A stretch of DNA of 64,000 nucleotides from CAZUGO01 sp964619935 (GTDB lineage: Bacteria; Planctomycetota; Phycisphaerae; UBA1845; CAIVHJ01): positions 62,001 to 126,000 of the forward strand of contig CAZUGO010000062.1 of the NCBI GenBank assembly GCA_964619935.1. The letters run 5' to 3'. The first letter of the stretch is position 1. Each line of letters opens with the position of its first letter. The notes under the pieces were generated by a model that was not told where the DNA came from, made no database searches, and saw only the letters and a list, made by a program, of their open reading frames with translations. Of the stretch, positions 1 to 9,800 are shown piece by piece. The position numbers were made by a program, and so were the translations under genes.

Positions 1-1
1 C

Positions 2-805
2 GACTTCAGCCGGCGGGCGGTGGCGGACATGGCCGATGCGGCCGAAGCCCTCTACGAACGCCGCCAGCAGCCGGCCGGACAGGCCCAGGAGCAAGCCGCC
101 GCCGATCTCGAACAGGCCATCGCCCTGCTGCGTGAACTGCGCCAGAACAACGAAGAAGCCTTGCGCAAGCAGCATCTTTTTGCCATCCGCCGGGAACTGC
201 AAGCCGTGCACACCCAGCAGAGTGCGATCAATGCGGCGACCGGGCTGCTCCTGGAGACCGTCCAGCAAGCCGGCCGGCTGACCCGGATCGACGTCCGTCG
301 GGCCAAGAAAGAGGGCCGGCGGCAGGAAGCCCTCGATCAAACGTTACGCGGCATTCAGGAGCGGCTTGCCGACGCGCCGGTGTACGCCTGGGTCGCCGCC
401 CGGGCTGAGCAGGCCATGCAGGCCAGCGCCGAGCAACTGGGCCGCGGCGCCCTGCAGCCGGAGTTGCGGGCGGTCCAGGACCAGGTCATCCGCTACCTGG
501 ATCACCTGATCGTTGCCGTGCAACAGGCCGAGGGCATGACCGCCGATGAATTCAGTGGTGGCCCGTCTGAGGGTGGGGGCGGCGGGCCGACCACCGCCGG
601 GCCGACCAAAGCGGTCCCCACCGTGGCCGAACTGCTGGTGCTCAAGACCCTGCAGGAGGAACTGCTCACCCGGTCGCAAACGCTGAACGCCGGGGTTCAG
701 GACCAGCAACCGACGGAGACCCAATTGGAGCAGGCCCGGGCACTCGGCGAAGAACAGCGGCAACTCCGCGAGCTGACCCGCATGCTGACCGACATGGCCC
801 GGTAG
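2..805 (+). CDS. Partial coiled-coil protein (C-terminal part)
   Basis: The reading frame is open to the left edge of the window, so this is the C-terminal part of a longer protein; internal GTG at 20 and ATG at 29 are only fallback starts. The visible 268 residues are almost entirely helical: Gln/Glu/Ala/Leu-rich with heptad-like spacing, plus one Gly/Thr/Pro-rich low-complexity linker around residues 185-210. There is no catalytic motif. Large coiled-coil proteins of this type occur in planctomycete genomes next to small secreted proteins and squalene-cyclase-like proteins, the same order as here. Function is unknown; an envelope-associated structural role is a guess. Confidence 0.7.
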   Translation, partial: DFSRRAVADMADAAEALYERRQQPAGQAQEQAAADLEQAIALLRELRQNNEEALRKQHLFAIRRELQAVHTQQSAINAATGLLLETVQQAGRLTRIDVRRAKKEGRRQEALDQTLRGIQERLADAPVYAWVAARAEQAMQASAEQLGRGALQPELRAVQDQVIRYLDHLIVAVQQAEGMTADEFSGGPSEGGGGGPTTAGPTKAVPTVAELLVLKTLQEELLTRSQTLNAGVQDQQPTETQLEQARALGEEQRQLRELTRMLTDMAR

Positions 806-865
806 CCCACCGTCCATCCGGAATGATGCTGGACGTTCGCGGACGCGGAACCATAGAATAATGAT

Positions 866-1468
866 ATGAAGGGTGTAGCGGATGGGCATGTGGCACTGCG
901 GGTCCTGGTGTGCTGCGGTCTGGCGGGCATGGTGGCCCTGGCGGCGCCCGAGGATCAGCCGCCCGATCCTTCACGTGAGCGCCTGATCCGCAAGTCCCGC
1001 GGGATCCAGGGCGACGACGTCATGGATCGTGTCCTGGTGCTGATGGACGATGTGGTCCGCCGCCTGACCGCCGATTTCGATACCGGCGAGGGCACGCGCC
1101 AACTGCAGCGCGCGGTGCTTCAGGAGCTGGATCTGGCCATCAGTCAGGCCCGCCAGAATCTGCGCCGGAGCACCGTGCCGTCCTCAGCGGATCGCGACGC
1201 CCAACCGCCGGGCGAACCCTCCGCCGAATCGGTGAGCGCCAGGCGCAACGATTCAAACCCCGCGGAGTCCAGCGCCGCCGATCCTGGGGCCGTCGAGGAG
1301 CCGTTCGGCCAGGACGGGATGTTGCGCGAGCATCGTCGCCAATGGGGCAACCTGCCGCCACGTGATCGCCAGGAGTTGACCCAAGGCATTCACGAAGCCG
1401 CCCACGAGAAATACCGGGCTCAAATCGATCGCTACTATGAAGCACTGGCCGATATCGACCACGATTAG
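866..1468 (+). CDS. Small secreted hypothetical protein
   Basis: 200 residues. The N-terminus has a short hydrophobic segment (about residues 8-27, ending near Ala-Ala-Pro-Glu) that looks like a signal peptide. The mature part is charged and helical, with a Ser/Pro/Glu-rich disordered stretch near residues 105-150. No family is recognised. It lies 60 bp after the coiled-coil gene and overlaps the next gene by 32 bp, so the three are probably one transcription unit. A TAGAAT box at 854-859, only 6 bp before the ATG, would give a nearly leaderless message, but its -35 is poor and no clear Shine-Dalgarno is present. Confidence 0.65.
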   Translation: MKGVADGHVALRVLVCCGLAGMVALAAPEDQPPDPSRERLIRKSRGIQGDDVMDRVLVLMDDVVRRLTADFDTGEGTRQLQRAVLQELDLAISQARQNLRRSTVPSSADRDAQPPGEPSAESVSARRNDSNPAESSAADPGAVEEPFGQDGMLREHRRQWGNLPPRDRQELTQGIHEAAHEKYRAQIDRYYEALADIDHD

Positions 1469-2447
1469 TCTGATCCTGGCCCTGCCGCTGGCCTCCGCCG
1501 CCGACCCACCGGACGCCGGTCCGGAGATCACGCCGGCGCTGCAGGCCGCCGTGGGCCGCGGACTGAACTGGCTGGCCGCCAAACAGGAGGCCGACGGATC
1601 GTTCGGCTCGGACTCCCACTACGGCAAGCACGTTGGGATCACGGCGCTTGCCGGGCTGGCCTTCATGAGCGACGGGCACACGCCCGGTCGCGGAGCCCAC
1701 GGTGACGTCGTCCGCCGCTGCGTCGATTTTGTGCTGGCGTCGCGCTCCGAGAGCGGGCTGCTGGCTTCGGAGACGTCCCATGGTCCGATGTACGGGCATG
1801 GCTTTGCGACCTTGTTTCTGGCCGAGGCCTACGGCATGGCGCCGCAGCCGGACCTGCGCGAGGCCCTGCGCAAGGCGGTGCGGCTGATCGTGTCGACGCA
1901 AAACGACGAGGGCGGTTGGCGGTACCAGCCGGTCCGCAATGATGCCGACATCTCGGTGACCATCTGCGAGATCATGGCATTGCGGGCTGCGCGCAACGCC
2001 GGGCTGTACGTGCCCAAGCGCTGCATCGACGACGCCGTCGATTACGTGCGCAAGAGTCAGAATCCCGACGGCGGGTTCCGCTACATGCTGAACTCCGGCG
2101 GTTCGGCATTTGCCCGTTCCGCCGCAGGCGTGGCCGCACTGCAGTATGCCGGCGTGTATCACGGTCCCGAAATCGATAAGGGCTTGGCCTACCTGGCGGA
2201 ATTTCGGCCGCCGCAGGAGCAGAGCGTCGGTCATTATTTCTACGGCCATTACTACGCTGCCCAGGCCGAATTGCTGGCCGGCGATCGCCATTGGTCCGCC
2301 TGGTGGCCGGCGATCCGCGAGGAACTGCTCGCCAAGCAGTCCGAGGAAGGCTATTGGCAAGGCCAGGCCGGCAACGAGTACGGCACCGCCATGGCCTTGA
2401 TCATCCTGCAGATCCCCAGCCGGTTGCTTCCCATCTTCCAGAAATAA
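1437..2447 (+). CDS. Secreted prenyltransferase/squalene-cyclase-fold repeat protein
   Basis: 336 residues with a signal peptide (Lys-His start, hydrophobic to about residue 22 ending at ASAAD). The mature protein carries alpha/alpha-toroid repeats with the QW-type signature of the squalene cyclase and prenyltransferase fold: QEADGSFG near residue 51, QNDEGGWRY near 157, QNPDGGFRY near 207, and a final EEGYWQGQAGNEYGTA stretch near 303. Such planctomycete proteins are usually annotated as 'prenyltransferase/squalene oxidase repeat'. They lack the Asp-rich active-site motif of true cyclases, so enzyme activity is not implied; a secreted scaffold or binding role is equally likely. The ATG at 1437 sits inside the previous gene, which suggests translational coupling. 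Confidence 0.8.
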   Translation: MKHWPISTTISLILALPLASAADPPDAGPEITPALQAAVGRGLNWLAAKQEADGSFGSDSHYGKHVGITALAGLAFMSDGHTPGRGAHGDVVRRCVDFVLASRSESGLLASETSHGPMYGHGFATLFLAEAYGMAPQPDLREALRKAVRLIVSTQNDEGGWRYQPVRNDADISVTICEIMALRAARNAGLYVPKRCIDDAVDYVRKSQNPDGGFRYMLNSGGSAFARSAAGVAALQYAGVYHGPEIDKGLAYLAEFRPPQEQSVGHYFYGHYYAAQAELLAGDRHWSAWWPAIREELLAKQSEEGYWQGQAGNEYGTAMALIILQIPSRLLPIFQK

Positions 2448-2502
2448 GACCGGCGGTGACCGGTCTCACACCCCCGGCTCGCATCCTCCCGGCCACGATC
2501 GT

Positions 2503-2508
2503 TATAAT
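2503..2508 (+). promoter_or_regulatory. Candidate -10 box (TATAAT) before the FAD oxidoreductase
   Basis: A perfect TATAAT stands in GC-rich sequence about 150 bp before the ATG at 2656. No convincing -35 hexamer lies 16-18 bp upstream. Confidence 0.35.
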
Positions 2509-2655
2509 GCGCGATTGCTCGATCCCATTGACGACGCCATGCCGACAGGGGCGCCGCTGGGCAACGGCACGGAGTTCCTCGTGACCCCCATCGCCGCCAG
2601 CCGGGCGATGGTCGGGTCTGCGAAGCGCAACACCACGCATCAGAGAGGAGCGGAG

Positions 2656-4386
2656 ATGGTTACCCGTCGCCAATTCATGTACCGGGGTCTGGGCGCGATT
2701 GGCGCCGGCGTCTGGGCGCGCCGCGGTTTGTCCTGGTCCCTCATCCCACCCGTCCAGCCCTTTCCGCAACTGGACCCGTCCGATCCGGTTGCTCCGGTGG
2801 CGACGCTGCCGCAGTCGGTCATGGTCAACGGCTTTCCGTTCGAGCCGTGGTTTACCGGTGACGCGTTCCGCGAGGCCGGCCACACCCATTTGGCGATTCC
2901 GCCGTTCCAGTCGCCGCCGGGCAATTTGCCCGATCCCGACCAGTTCACCACCATCGCGGTTGTCGGCGGTGGACTGTCGGGACTGACCTCCGCCTACCTG
3001 CTGCGCGACCTGCACCCGGTGCTCATGGACATGCACCCCCGCTTCGGCGGGGCGGCCCGCGGGGAGTCCTGGGCCGCGACCGATTACTCGCTGGGCAATG
3101 CCTATGTCATTACGCCCGACGCCGGCACCTTCCTGGAGCAGATTTACACCGAGCTGGGGCTGCCGGACGTGGTCAAGGTCGATCCCGGCGGCGCGGACCC
3201 GGTGGCGGTCGACGGTCGCGTGCTGGAGGACTTCTGGACCCAGGGGCTTGGCGGGAGCCGCGAGGAAATCGCCGCCCTGGAGGACTATGCTGCGGTGGTC
3301 TCCTACATGGCTGACCAAGGCTACCCCAACATTCCGTTCGCTGCCGAGGATGCGGCGTATGTCGCCGACCTGGATACCCGTTCGCTCAAGGAGGACTTGG
3401 AGCAGCGCATGCGCCATGCGGTGCCCCCACTGCTCGCCAGTGCCATTCAGGGGTACTGCTTTTCGTCGTTCGCCGCCGGGTGGGACCAGATTTCGGCGGC
3501 CGGCGGATGGAACTTCCTGGCGGCCGAGGAGTACGGACGCTGGGTGTTCCCCGGCGGAACCTCCTACCTGGCCCGGGCGCTCTGGCGCCGGCTCCACGGC
3601 GTGGCCCAATCCCGCAAAAGCGGGCCGCCCATGTTGCTTCCGGACAGCACCGCGCTCGATGTGCGGTTGAACGGGTCTGGTGTGAAGGTGACCTATCGCA
3701 ACCGCGCCGGCCACATTCGGGCCCTTCAGGCCGACCGGGTGATCATGGCTTGTCCCAAGTTCGTGTGCAAGCACATCATGCCTGACCTCGCTCGGCGCGA
3801 TCCCGAGAAGCTGGCGGCCATGGCCACGGTGTTGACGACACCGTACCTGGTTGCCAATGTGTTGCTCAGCCGGCCGATCGAACGCGAGTTCTATGACATC
3901 TTCCTGCTGGGCGACAGTGCCGCACCGCTGGGGCTGGTCAATCCCTGCGGCTTGCCGTTCGACACCGATCATTCGCCGGTGACCGATGCGCTCAACGGCG
4001 AGTTCGCCAGACCCGTGAACGTGCCGCGCTCGGTGCTGACCTTGTACTGGCCGTTAATGTGCCCAACGGCGCGTTACGAACTGGTCTTCCAGGATCCCTG
4101 GGTGCGTTGGGCCGAGCGTCTGGCGGTTCAGCTCGACGGCATTCTGGCACTGGTGGGCCGCTCGCGCACCGACGTCGTCCAGGTGCGCATGACCCGCTGG
4201 GGCCATGCCATGCCCTGGAACCAGCCGGGGTTGATCGCCGGCGGGACCATCGGGCACCTCCGCCGGCCCGTGGAGGACAAGATCTACTTCGTCAACCAGG
4301 ATAACTGGGCCCTGCCCGCCGTGGAGAATTCGATGCTGGACGCCGAGCTGATGTGCACCCGGATTCGCGAGCACCTGGGCCGCTGA
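2656..4386 (+). CDS. Tat-exported NAD(P)/FAD-dependent oxidoreductase, amine-oxidase-like
   Basis: 576 residues from ATG 2656, chosen because of the strong Shine-Dalgarno GAGAGGAGCGGAG just before it; the frame stays open back to 2515. The N-terminus MVTRRQFMYRG has twin arginines followed by a short hydrophobic stretch, typical of a Tat signal and fitting export of a folded cofactor protein. A dinucleotide-binding VVGGGLSGLTSAYLL motif begins near residue 102, followed by the MDMHPRFGG second-strand motif that grips the ADP ribose. The C-terminal GG-TIGHLRRPVE...VENSMLDAEL region resembles the FAD-closing segment of amine oxidase and phytoene desaturase relatives. The substrate cannot be deduced. 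Its neighbours give no pathway. Confidence 0.8.
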   Translation: MVTRRQFMYRGLGAIGAGVWARRGLSWSLIPPVQPFPQLDPSDPVAPVATLPQSVMVNGFPFEPWFTGDAFREAGHTHLAIPPFQSPPGNLPDPDQFTTIAVVGGGLSGLTSAYLLRDLHPVLMDMHPRFGGAARGESWAATDYSLGNAYVITPDAGTFLEQIYTELGLPDVVKVDPGGADPVAVDGRVLEDFWTQGLGGSREEIAALEDYAAVVSYMADQGYPNIPFAAEDAAYVADLDTRSLKEDLEQRMRHAVPPLLASAIQGYCFSSFAAGWDQISAAGGWNFLAAEEYGRWVFPGGTSYLARALWRRLHGVAQSRKSGPPMLLPDSTALDVRLNGSGVKVTYRNRAGHIRALQADRVIMACPKFVCKHIMPDLARRDPEKLAAMATVLTTPYLVANVLLSRPIEREFYDIFLLGDSAAPLGLVNPCGLPFDTDHSPVTDALNGEFARPVNVPRSVLTLYWPLMCPTARYELVFQDPWVRWAERLAVQLDGILALVGRSRTDVVQVRMTRWGHAMPWNQPGLIAGGTIGHLRRPVEDKIYFVNQDNWALPAVENSMLDAELMCTRIREHLGR

Positions 4387-4548
4387 AGCCTTCGATCCAA
4401 CGATGCGGTCGGCGTGCGGCACCCCAACGCGCGGTCGGGTCAGGCCCGCCCCGCGCAACCCCCCCCGGGGAGCCTCCTCTGCAGCGGCACTTCAGCAGGG
4501 GCAGCAGAACCCATCCCGAATTCAGCGGTCGGCGGCCCTCGCGGCGGG

Positions 4549-4578
4549 TTGATCGAGGTGCCGTTCTGCATCTATAAT
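4549..4578 (+). promoter_or_regulatory. Sigma-70-type promoter for rpoZ-coaC-coaB
   Basis: TTGATC at 4549-4554 and a perfect TATAAT at 4573-4578, separated by 18 bp. The predicted start near 4585 leaves a leader of about 65 nt before the rpoZ ATG. The rest of the 4387-4650 gap shows only GC-rich sequence including a run of eight C. Confidence 0.7.
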
Positions 4579-4650
4579 ACCAGGTTCGTTTGGCTTTGAG
4601 ACGGCACCCGGGTCTTCGGCCCCTACCCCCACAGGAGCGTATCGAGCGAC

Positions 4651-4872
4651 ATGATTCCAGACCTCAAGCATGATCAGTTGATTGAGCGGTTCGGCGGGCG
4701 ATTCAAGCTGACGGCGGTGATCCAGAAGCGCTGGCGCGAGTTGCTGCACGGTGCCCGCCCGATGGTCGATCCCGAGGGGATGACCGACCTCGAAATCGTG
4801 GTCAAGGAAATCATGGAGGGCAAGGTGGTCATCGACGCCCGCACCAGCGATGTCGAAGCGGAGGCCGAATAG
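4651..4872 (+). CDS. rpoZ: DNA-directed RNA polymerase subunit omega
   Basis: 73 residues. It begins MIPDLKHD, followed by the helical core RFGGRFKLTAVIQKRWRELL that corresponds to the conserved omega motif for binding and folding the beta-prime C-terminus. Omega promotes RNA polymerase assembly and in many bacteria is part of a (p)ppGpp site. The C-terminus is acidic. Placement directly ahead of the pantothenate-pathway decarboxylase is the widespread rpoZ-coaBC arrangement and supports the call. The 3' end overlaps the possible ATG of the next gene by 23 bp. Confidence 0.85.
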   Translation: MIPDLKHDQLIERFGGRFKLTAVIQKRWRELLHGARPMVDPEGMTDLEIVVKEIMEGKVVIDARTSDVEAEAE

Positions 4873-5473
4873 GACCGCCGTGACCACCGCTGATCTTCAC
4901 GGCTATGAGCTCATCGTCGGGGTGTGCGGCGGGATTGCCGCCTACAAGGTCTGCACGGTGGTTTCGGAGTTGGTTCAACGGGGTGTCGCCGTCCAGGTGG
5001 CCATGACTGAATCGGCCACCCGCTTCGTCGGACCGCTGACGTTTCAAGCCTTATCGGCCCGGCCGGTGTTCACCAGCCTCTGGCAGGAGCACGACCCCCG
5101 CGGGCAACAGCACATCCAACTGACCGAGCGCGCCGACCTGATGTTGATCGCCCCGGCCACCGCCAACCTGTTGGGGAAGGTTGCCCACGGCATCGCGGAC
5201 GACCTGGTCAGCACCATGATCATGAGCGCGGACTGTCCCTTGCTGTTCGCCCCGTCGATGAACGAGCGGATGTGGCAGAACCCGACGGTGCAATCCAATA
5301 TGCAAAGCCTTCAGCAGTTGGGACATCTGTTTGTCGGTCCGGAAGAAGGTTGGCTGGCCTGCCGGACCACCGGCAGCGGCCGGCTCGCGGAGGTCCAGGA
5401 AATCCTGGAGGCGGTCATCCACCAACTGCGCCGTGATCCGCCGCGAGGTCGCCATGACCGCCCCGGGCCGTGA
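4850..5473 (+). CDS. coaC: Phosphopantothenoylcysteine decarboxylase (CoaC)
   Basis: 207 residues from ATG 4850; a GTG at 4880 is an alternative that leaves the flavoprotein core intact. The product is the FMN-dependent enzyme that decarboxylates phosphopantothenoylcysteine to phosphopantetheine in coenzyme A synthesis. Visible landmarks are the FMN-binding start IVGVCGGIAAYK, the APATANLLGK motif, and the PSMNERMW loop matching the PXMNXXMW substrate-recognition clamp of the HFCD flavoprotein family. In most bacteria this activity is the N-terminal half of a fused CoaBC (Dfp). Here it is a separate gene, and its stop lies 20 bp inside the following ligase gene. Confidence 0.9.
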   Translation: MSKRRPNRTAVTTADLHGYELIVGVCGGIAAYKVCTVVSELVQRGVAVQVAMTESATRFVGPLTFQALSARPVFTSLWQEHDPRGQQHIQLTERADLMLIAPATANLLGKVAHGIADDLVSTMIMSADCPLLFAPSMNERMWQNPTVQSNMQSLQQLGHLFVGPEEGWLACRTTGSGRLAEVQEILEAVIHQLRRDPPRGRHDRPGP

Positions 5474-6149
5474 TCCCCAGTTGCCCCGGCCGCTGCGGGT
5501 CCTGGTCAATGCCGGCCCGACCCGCGAGTTTTTCGACACCGTACGGTTCATCTCCAATGCGTCGAGCGGTCGCCAGGGCTTTGCCATTGCCGCCGCGGCG
5601 GTGGCCCGCGGCCACCAGGTGGTGCTGGTCAGCGGTCCGGTGGCCCTGGCGGATGTTCCAGGAGTTCGGATGATCCGGGTGACTCGAGCGGCGGAGTTGG
5701 CCGAGGCCTGCAAACGGGAGTTCGAGGGTTGTGACGCCGCCATCCTGACCGCGGCGGTATGCGATTATCGACCGGTCGAGATCCATCCGCACAAACTGCA
5801 CAAGAGCGCCCGCTGCCGCACCGTCCGCTTGCAGCCCACCGAGGACATCTGCGCCGCATTGGGGGCGGTCAAAGGGGAGCGTCTGTTGGTTGGTTTTGCG
5901 ATGGACGATCACGATGCCCGGGCCCGGGCCGAAGCCAAGCTGCGGCGCAAAAACTGCGACCTGATTATTCAGAACGGCCCGCAGAATATTGCCTCCGACG
6001 ACGTGGTGATCACCGTGCTGGACCGCATTTCCGGGTGGGGCGCGACGCGCTCGGGCAGCAAGTCCGAGATTGCCCACTTTATCGTGGAATGGGTCGAGGC
6101 CCGTCTTCGGGAGCGCCCGCCAGCTGCCGCCTCCGGCCGCACCAGGTGA
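5454..6149 (+). CDS. coaB: Phosphopantothenate--cysteine ligase (CoaB)
   Basis: 231 residues from ATG 5454, the start that matches the family N-terminus; the frame is open further upstream but would run deep inside coaC. The enzyme condenses phosphopantothenate with cysteine using CTP. The first conserved block, VNAGPTREFFDTVRF followed by ISNASSGRQG, is the nucleotide-binding and dimer region. DAAILTAAVCDYRP corresponds to the conserved AAVxD(F/Y) motif, and KLHKS supplies the lysines near the cytidylate intermediate. With coaC it replaces the usual fused Dfp protein. Read from the rpoZ promoter. Confidence 0.9.
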   Translation: MTAPGRDPQLPRPLRVLVNAGPTREFFDTVRFISNASSGRQGFAIAAAAVARGHQVVLVSGPVALADVPGVRMIRVTRAAELAEACKREFEGCDAAILTAAVCDYRPVEIHPHKLHKSARCRTVRLQPTEDICAALGAVKGERLLVGFAMDDHDARARAEAKLRRKNCDLIIQNGPQNIASDDVVITVLDRISGWGATRSGSKSEIAHFIVEWVEARLRERPPAAASGRTR

Positions 6150-6899
6150 CGCACAGACTGCGCGCCGGCCTGTGAGAAAAAACTTGGCAAATCCGGCGGA
6201 GCGCGTCCAAGTCAACGGCGGCTACCCCTATACACATACAGAAGAGGGGCAAGACCAAACGAAAAATCCGAGGCATCCTGGCGACCCGCAGTCGGGGCCG
6301 CCGTACGGTGTGCGTCGCATCACGAACCGCCCGCACCTGTAACGCAATGCCCGGCAATGAGCTACGAGACCGCCGGCCGGATGCCGGCGCTGCGCTGTCG
6401 TTCCGGAGCGAGGTTGTTGTTGCTTGGTTGGCATCGACTTATGTCAAAAAAAACAAACCAAATGCCTCAAGAGGTTCCAGGGAGCAGGTCGATACCAATG
6501 GTCACTTGTGGTCATGCGTCGACCGCATGCGCCTCGCGCACGGTCTGTGATGGCTCGCTGCGTATGACTGGAAGTTCTGGGAAAAGGGTGTTGACTTCAA
6601 AAGCCCAAGGCGTACAATTTCGCCGCAACAGCATCATTGACAGCGCTCCGCGAATTTGCGGGGGTAGTTTCTCAAGTTGTCGAAGCCCGAATCGACCTGG
6701 CGCGTGGTTGATTCACCCAACTTCGGCCCTCTTCATCAAGGGAATCCGGAAACGTTCAACGGATTGAATGGTTTCGCTTTACGTGTAATGACGGGCGTGC
6801 AAACGGGTACTCGTCCAGGCAGTAACCGTGTTGCCATATAACGTCTAAAAGTCAGGCTCGAAACTCAAGACACTCTTTTTACCCACTGGAGGAGATCTG
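6150..6899 (+). other. Intergenic region with promoter and long leader
   Basis: 750 bp without a credible gene. The left half (6150-6580) shows scattered short frames with no family resemblance. The right half carries the promoter at 6591-6618 and a leader of about 275 nt for the giant surface protein. The leader ends in a clear Shine-Dalgarno (GGAGGAG) 7 nt before the ATG at 6900. Confidence 0.6.
6591..6618 (+). promoter_or_regulatory. Promoter of the RTX-like surface protein
   Basis: TTGACT at 6591-6596 and TACAAT at 6613-6618, 16 bp apart, in an AT-richer patch. The predicted start near 6625 gives a 5' untranslated region of about 275 nt, long for this window. Confidence 0.7.
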
Positions 6900-9800
6900 A
6901 TGGTAGGTTCCAAACAGACAAAGACCCGCTTCGCACGTTGGTGCAAGGTTGGGGTGTTCGCGCTTTTCGTGCCGATCATGATGGCCGGTACGTGCCCGAT
7001 GCTCACCCTCACCATCACCAATTGTCCGACCGAAGACGTGGCCGTCGGCAGCAACGTATCGATCGCATACATGACTGAGTACACCGGCGAGGGCACCGTG
7101 GTGGTGGCCGGTGCGCTGGTCGGCATGGGCACCATCGGCGGCGCCGGCATTGCCGTCGACGACGTCGGTGCCTCACCGATTTCGGTGACCCCGCAGGCCG
7201 CCGCCGACTTCACCCTGACGCTGACCGCCGGCGACGGCAGCCTGACCAGCATCGCCACCTGCAGCTTCACCGCCGCCGGTTGCGCCGACAACGCCGAGTG
7301 TGACGACGGCAATCCGTGCAACGGTGCGGAGACCTGCGTGGACGCGGTGTGCCAGGCTGGGACCGCGGTGAACTGTGACGCCGGCTTCACCTGCAACGCC
7401 GCCGACGGCACCTGTGACTGCGACGACGATGCGTCTTGCGACGACGGCGACGCCTGCAACGGCGCGGAGACCTGTGGCGCCAATGGCGAGTGCGTGGCCG
7501 GGACCGACGTGGTTTGCGACGAAAGCGACCTGTGCAACCCCGAGGTCTGCGACCCCACCGACGGCAGCTGCGATGCCACCCCGGTGGTCTGCGACGACGG
7601 CTTTACCTGCAACGACGCTGACGGCTCGTGCGACTGCGACGACGACGCGGCCTGCGACGACGGCGCGTTCTGCACCGGTGCCGAGACCTGCGTCGACGGC
7701 GAATGCTCGAGCGCCGGCTCTCCGTGCAACGCCGATCAGACTTGCAATGAAGAGACCGACGCCTGCGAGGGCGGCGCGGCCTGCGAGGACGACGCCGACT
7801 GCGAGGACGACGGCCTGTTCTGCAACGGCGTAGACGTCTGTGATGTCGTCGCCGGAACGTGTGTGGCCGCCGACGATCCATGTGCCGCCACCAACTGCGG
7901 TGGCGATACCCCGATTTGCCAGGAGGGTGACGACGCCGCGGTGTGCTCGTGCCCGCCGACCGAGACCATTGACTTCACGCTGGGTCAGGACGATCTGACC
8001 GGCAGCACCGGCGACGATACCTTCTCGGCGCCGCTGGAGTTCAACGCGGCCAATGCCCAGCAGGTTGCCACCATGCAGATTGGTGACGCCGCCAACGGGC
8101 TGGCCGGCGCCGACGTGGTCAATGCCACCTTCAACGATGAAGCCGTCACCGTCATCCCGACGCTGTCGAACATCGAAACCCTGAACCTCAAGACCTTCGG
8201 CAACGGCAACCCCGCGGCCGGCGTGATGACCTTCAACGCCTCGGGCGTGACCGGCGTGGATACCCTCAACTCGAGCGGCAGCATCGACGATCTGACCGTC
8301 ACCGGGTTGGCGGAGCACACCAACATCGGCATGCTCACCATCAATGACGCCGCGGTGGACCTGACCGTCAACTTCGCCAATGCCAACATCACCATGGCCA
8401 CCGACGACGTCATTGACGTCACCGTCGGCTCGACCGTAGGCGTCATCACCATCAACCCGACCGGAGCCAATGGCTTCGAGACCATCAATGTGGTCAGCTC
8501 CGGTGATGGCCCGAACTCGATCGAACAGATCGACGAGGGTTCCAATACCCCGACGGCCATGAACATCAGCGGTCCCGCGGAGCTGCAGCTCAAGACCATT
8601 GACAACAGCATCGTGGACATCGATGCCTCCGGCACCTCCGGCGGCGTGACGCTGGGCCAGGGCACCACGGCCGCGACCTACGTGGGCTTCAACACCAGCG
8701 ACCTGAACAACCTGACCGGTGGTACCGGTGACGATGTGGCCATCTTCGGAACCACGCTGACCACCGCCGATGCGGCCGACGTCACCGAGTTCATCAATCT
8801 GGGCGACGGCGACGACGTGGTTCAGGCCACCTTCAGCGCCGGCTTCGGCACCAGCCTGCCAATCCAGAACGTGGAAGAGGTGCGCATGAACGTGACCGCC
8901 GGCGGTTCGGTGAACTTCCAGAGCGTCGCCGGTTTGAACATGATTACGCTGGAAGCGGATGCCGGGGCCCAGGCCGTGACGCTGTCCGGTGTGGCCGGTA
9001 CCCCGACCATCCACTACCGTGGAACCGGAACCAATGCCAACCAGGCGTTTGACACCATGACCTTTGTCGGCAGCAGCCTCGCCGGCACCGACACCCTGAC
9101 CATCACGGGCGACAATCGCGCCGTGGCGATGACCGGCGGCAACCTGGCCACGGTCGGCGGCCCGATCGTCGGCGCCAGCATCGAGATCATCAACATCACG
9201 GTGGCCGACGGACCGTGGACCTTCGGCGGATTGAACTTCGCCAACGGCACCACCTACAATTTCACCGCCAGCGGTAACCTGACCCTGGGCACCGTGGCCG
9301 GTACCACCATCACCAACTCGGTGAATGCCACCGGCGTGGTCGGCGACTTCAGTGCCACCTTCGCCGGGTTGGCCGACTTTGCCGTGGTCAGCCTGGGCGG
9401 CGGCAACAACACCGTGTCCCTGGCGGGCAGCGGTGGCATGAGCATCTCGCTCACGGGTGGGGCCAATGTGGATACCATCACGGGTTCGGCCCAGGCCGAC
9501 ACCATCAGCAGCGGTGCGGGCGCCGACGTGGTGACCCCCGGCAACGGCATTGACAACGTCAACACCGGGACCGGGGCCGACACGGTGTCCTTCGTGACCA
9601 TCGTGGCTGCGGCCAATGCCAACAACATCCTGGACTTCACCGCCGGCGCCGGCGGTGACATTGTCCGACTCGACGCCACCACCTTCACCGACTACAGCGG
9701 TGGTGCGACGGTGGTCATCCGCGCGGCGGGTGCCATCACGGACGCGGCGGGTGCGGATAACCAGGTGATCGTGGACACCGCGGCCGCCATCGCCGGCATG

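Noticed and set aside
2447..2466. AGACCG/CGGTCT hairpin after the squalene-cyclase-like gene
   Set aside because: No T run follows, so it is not called a terminator.
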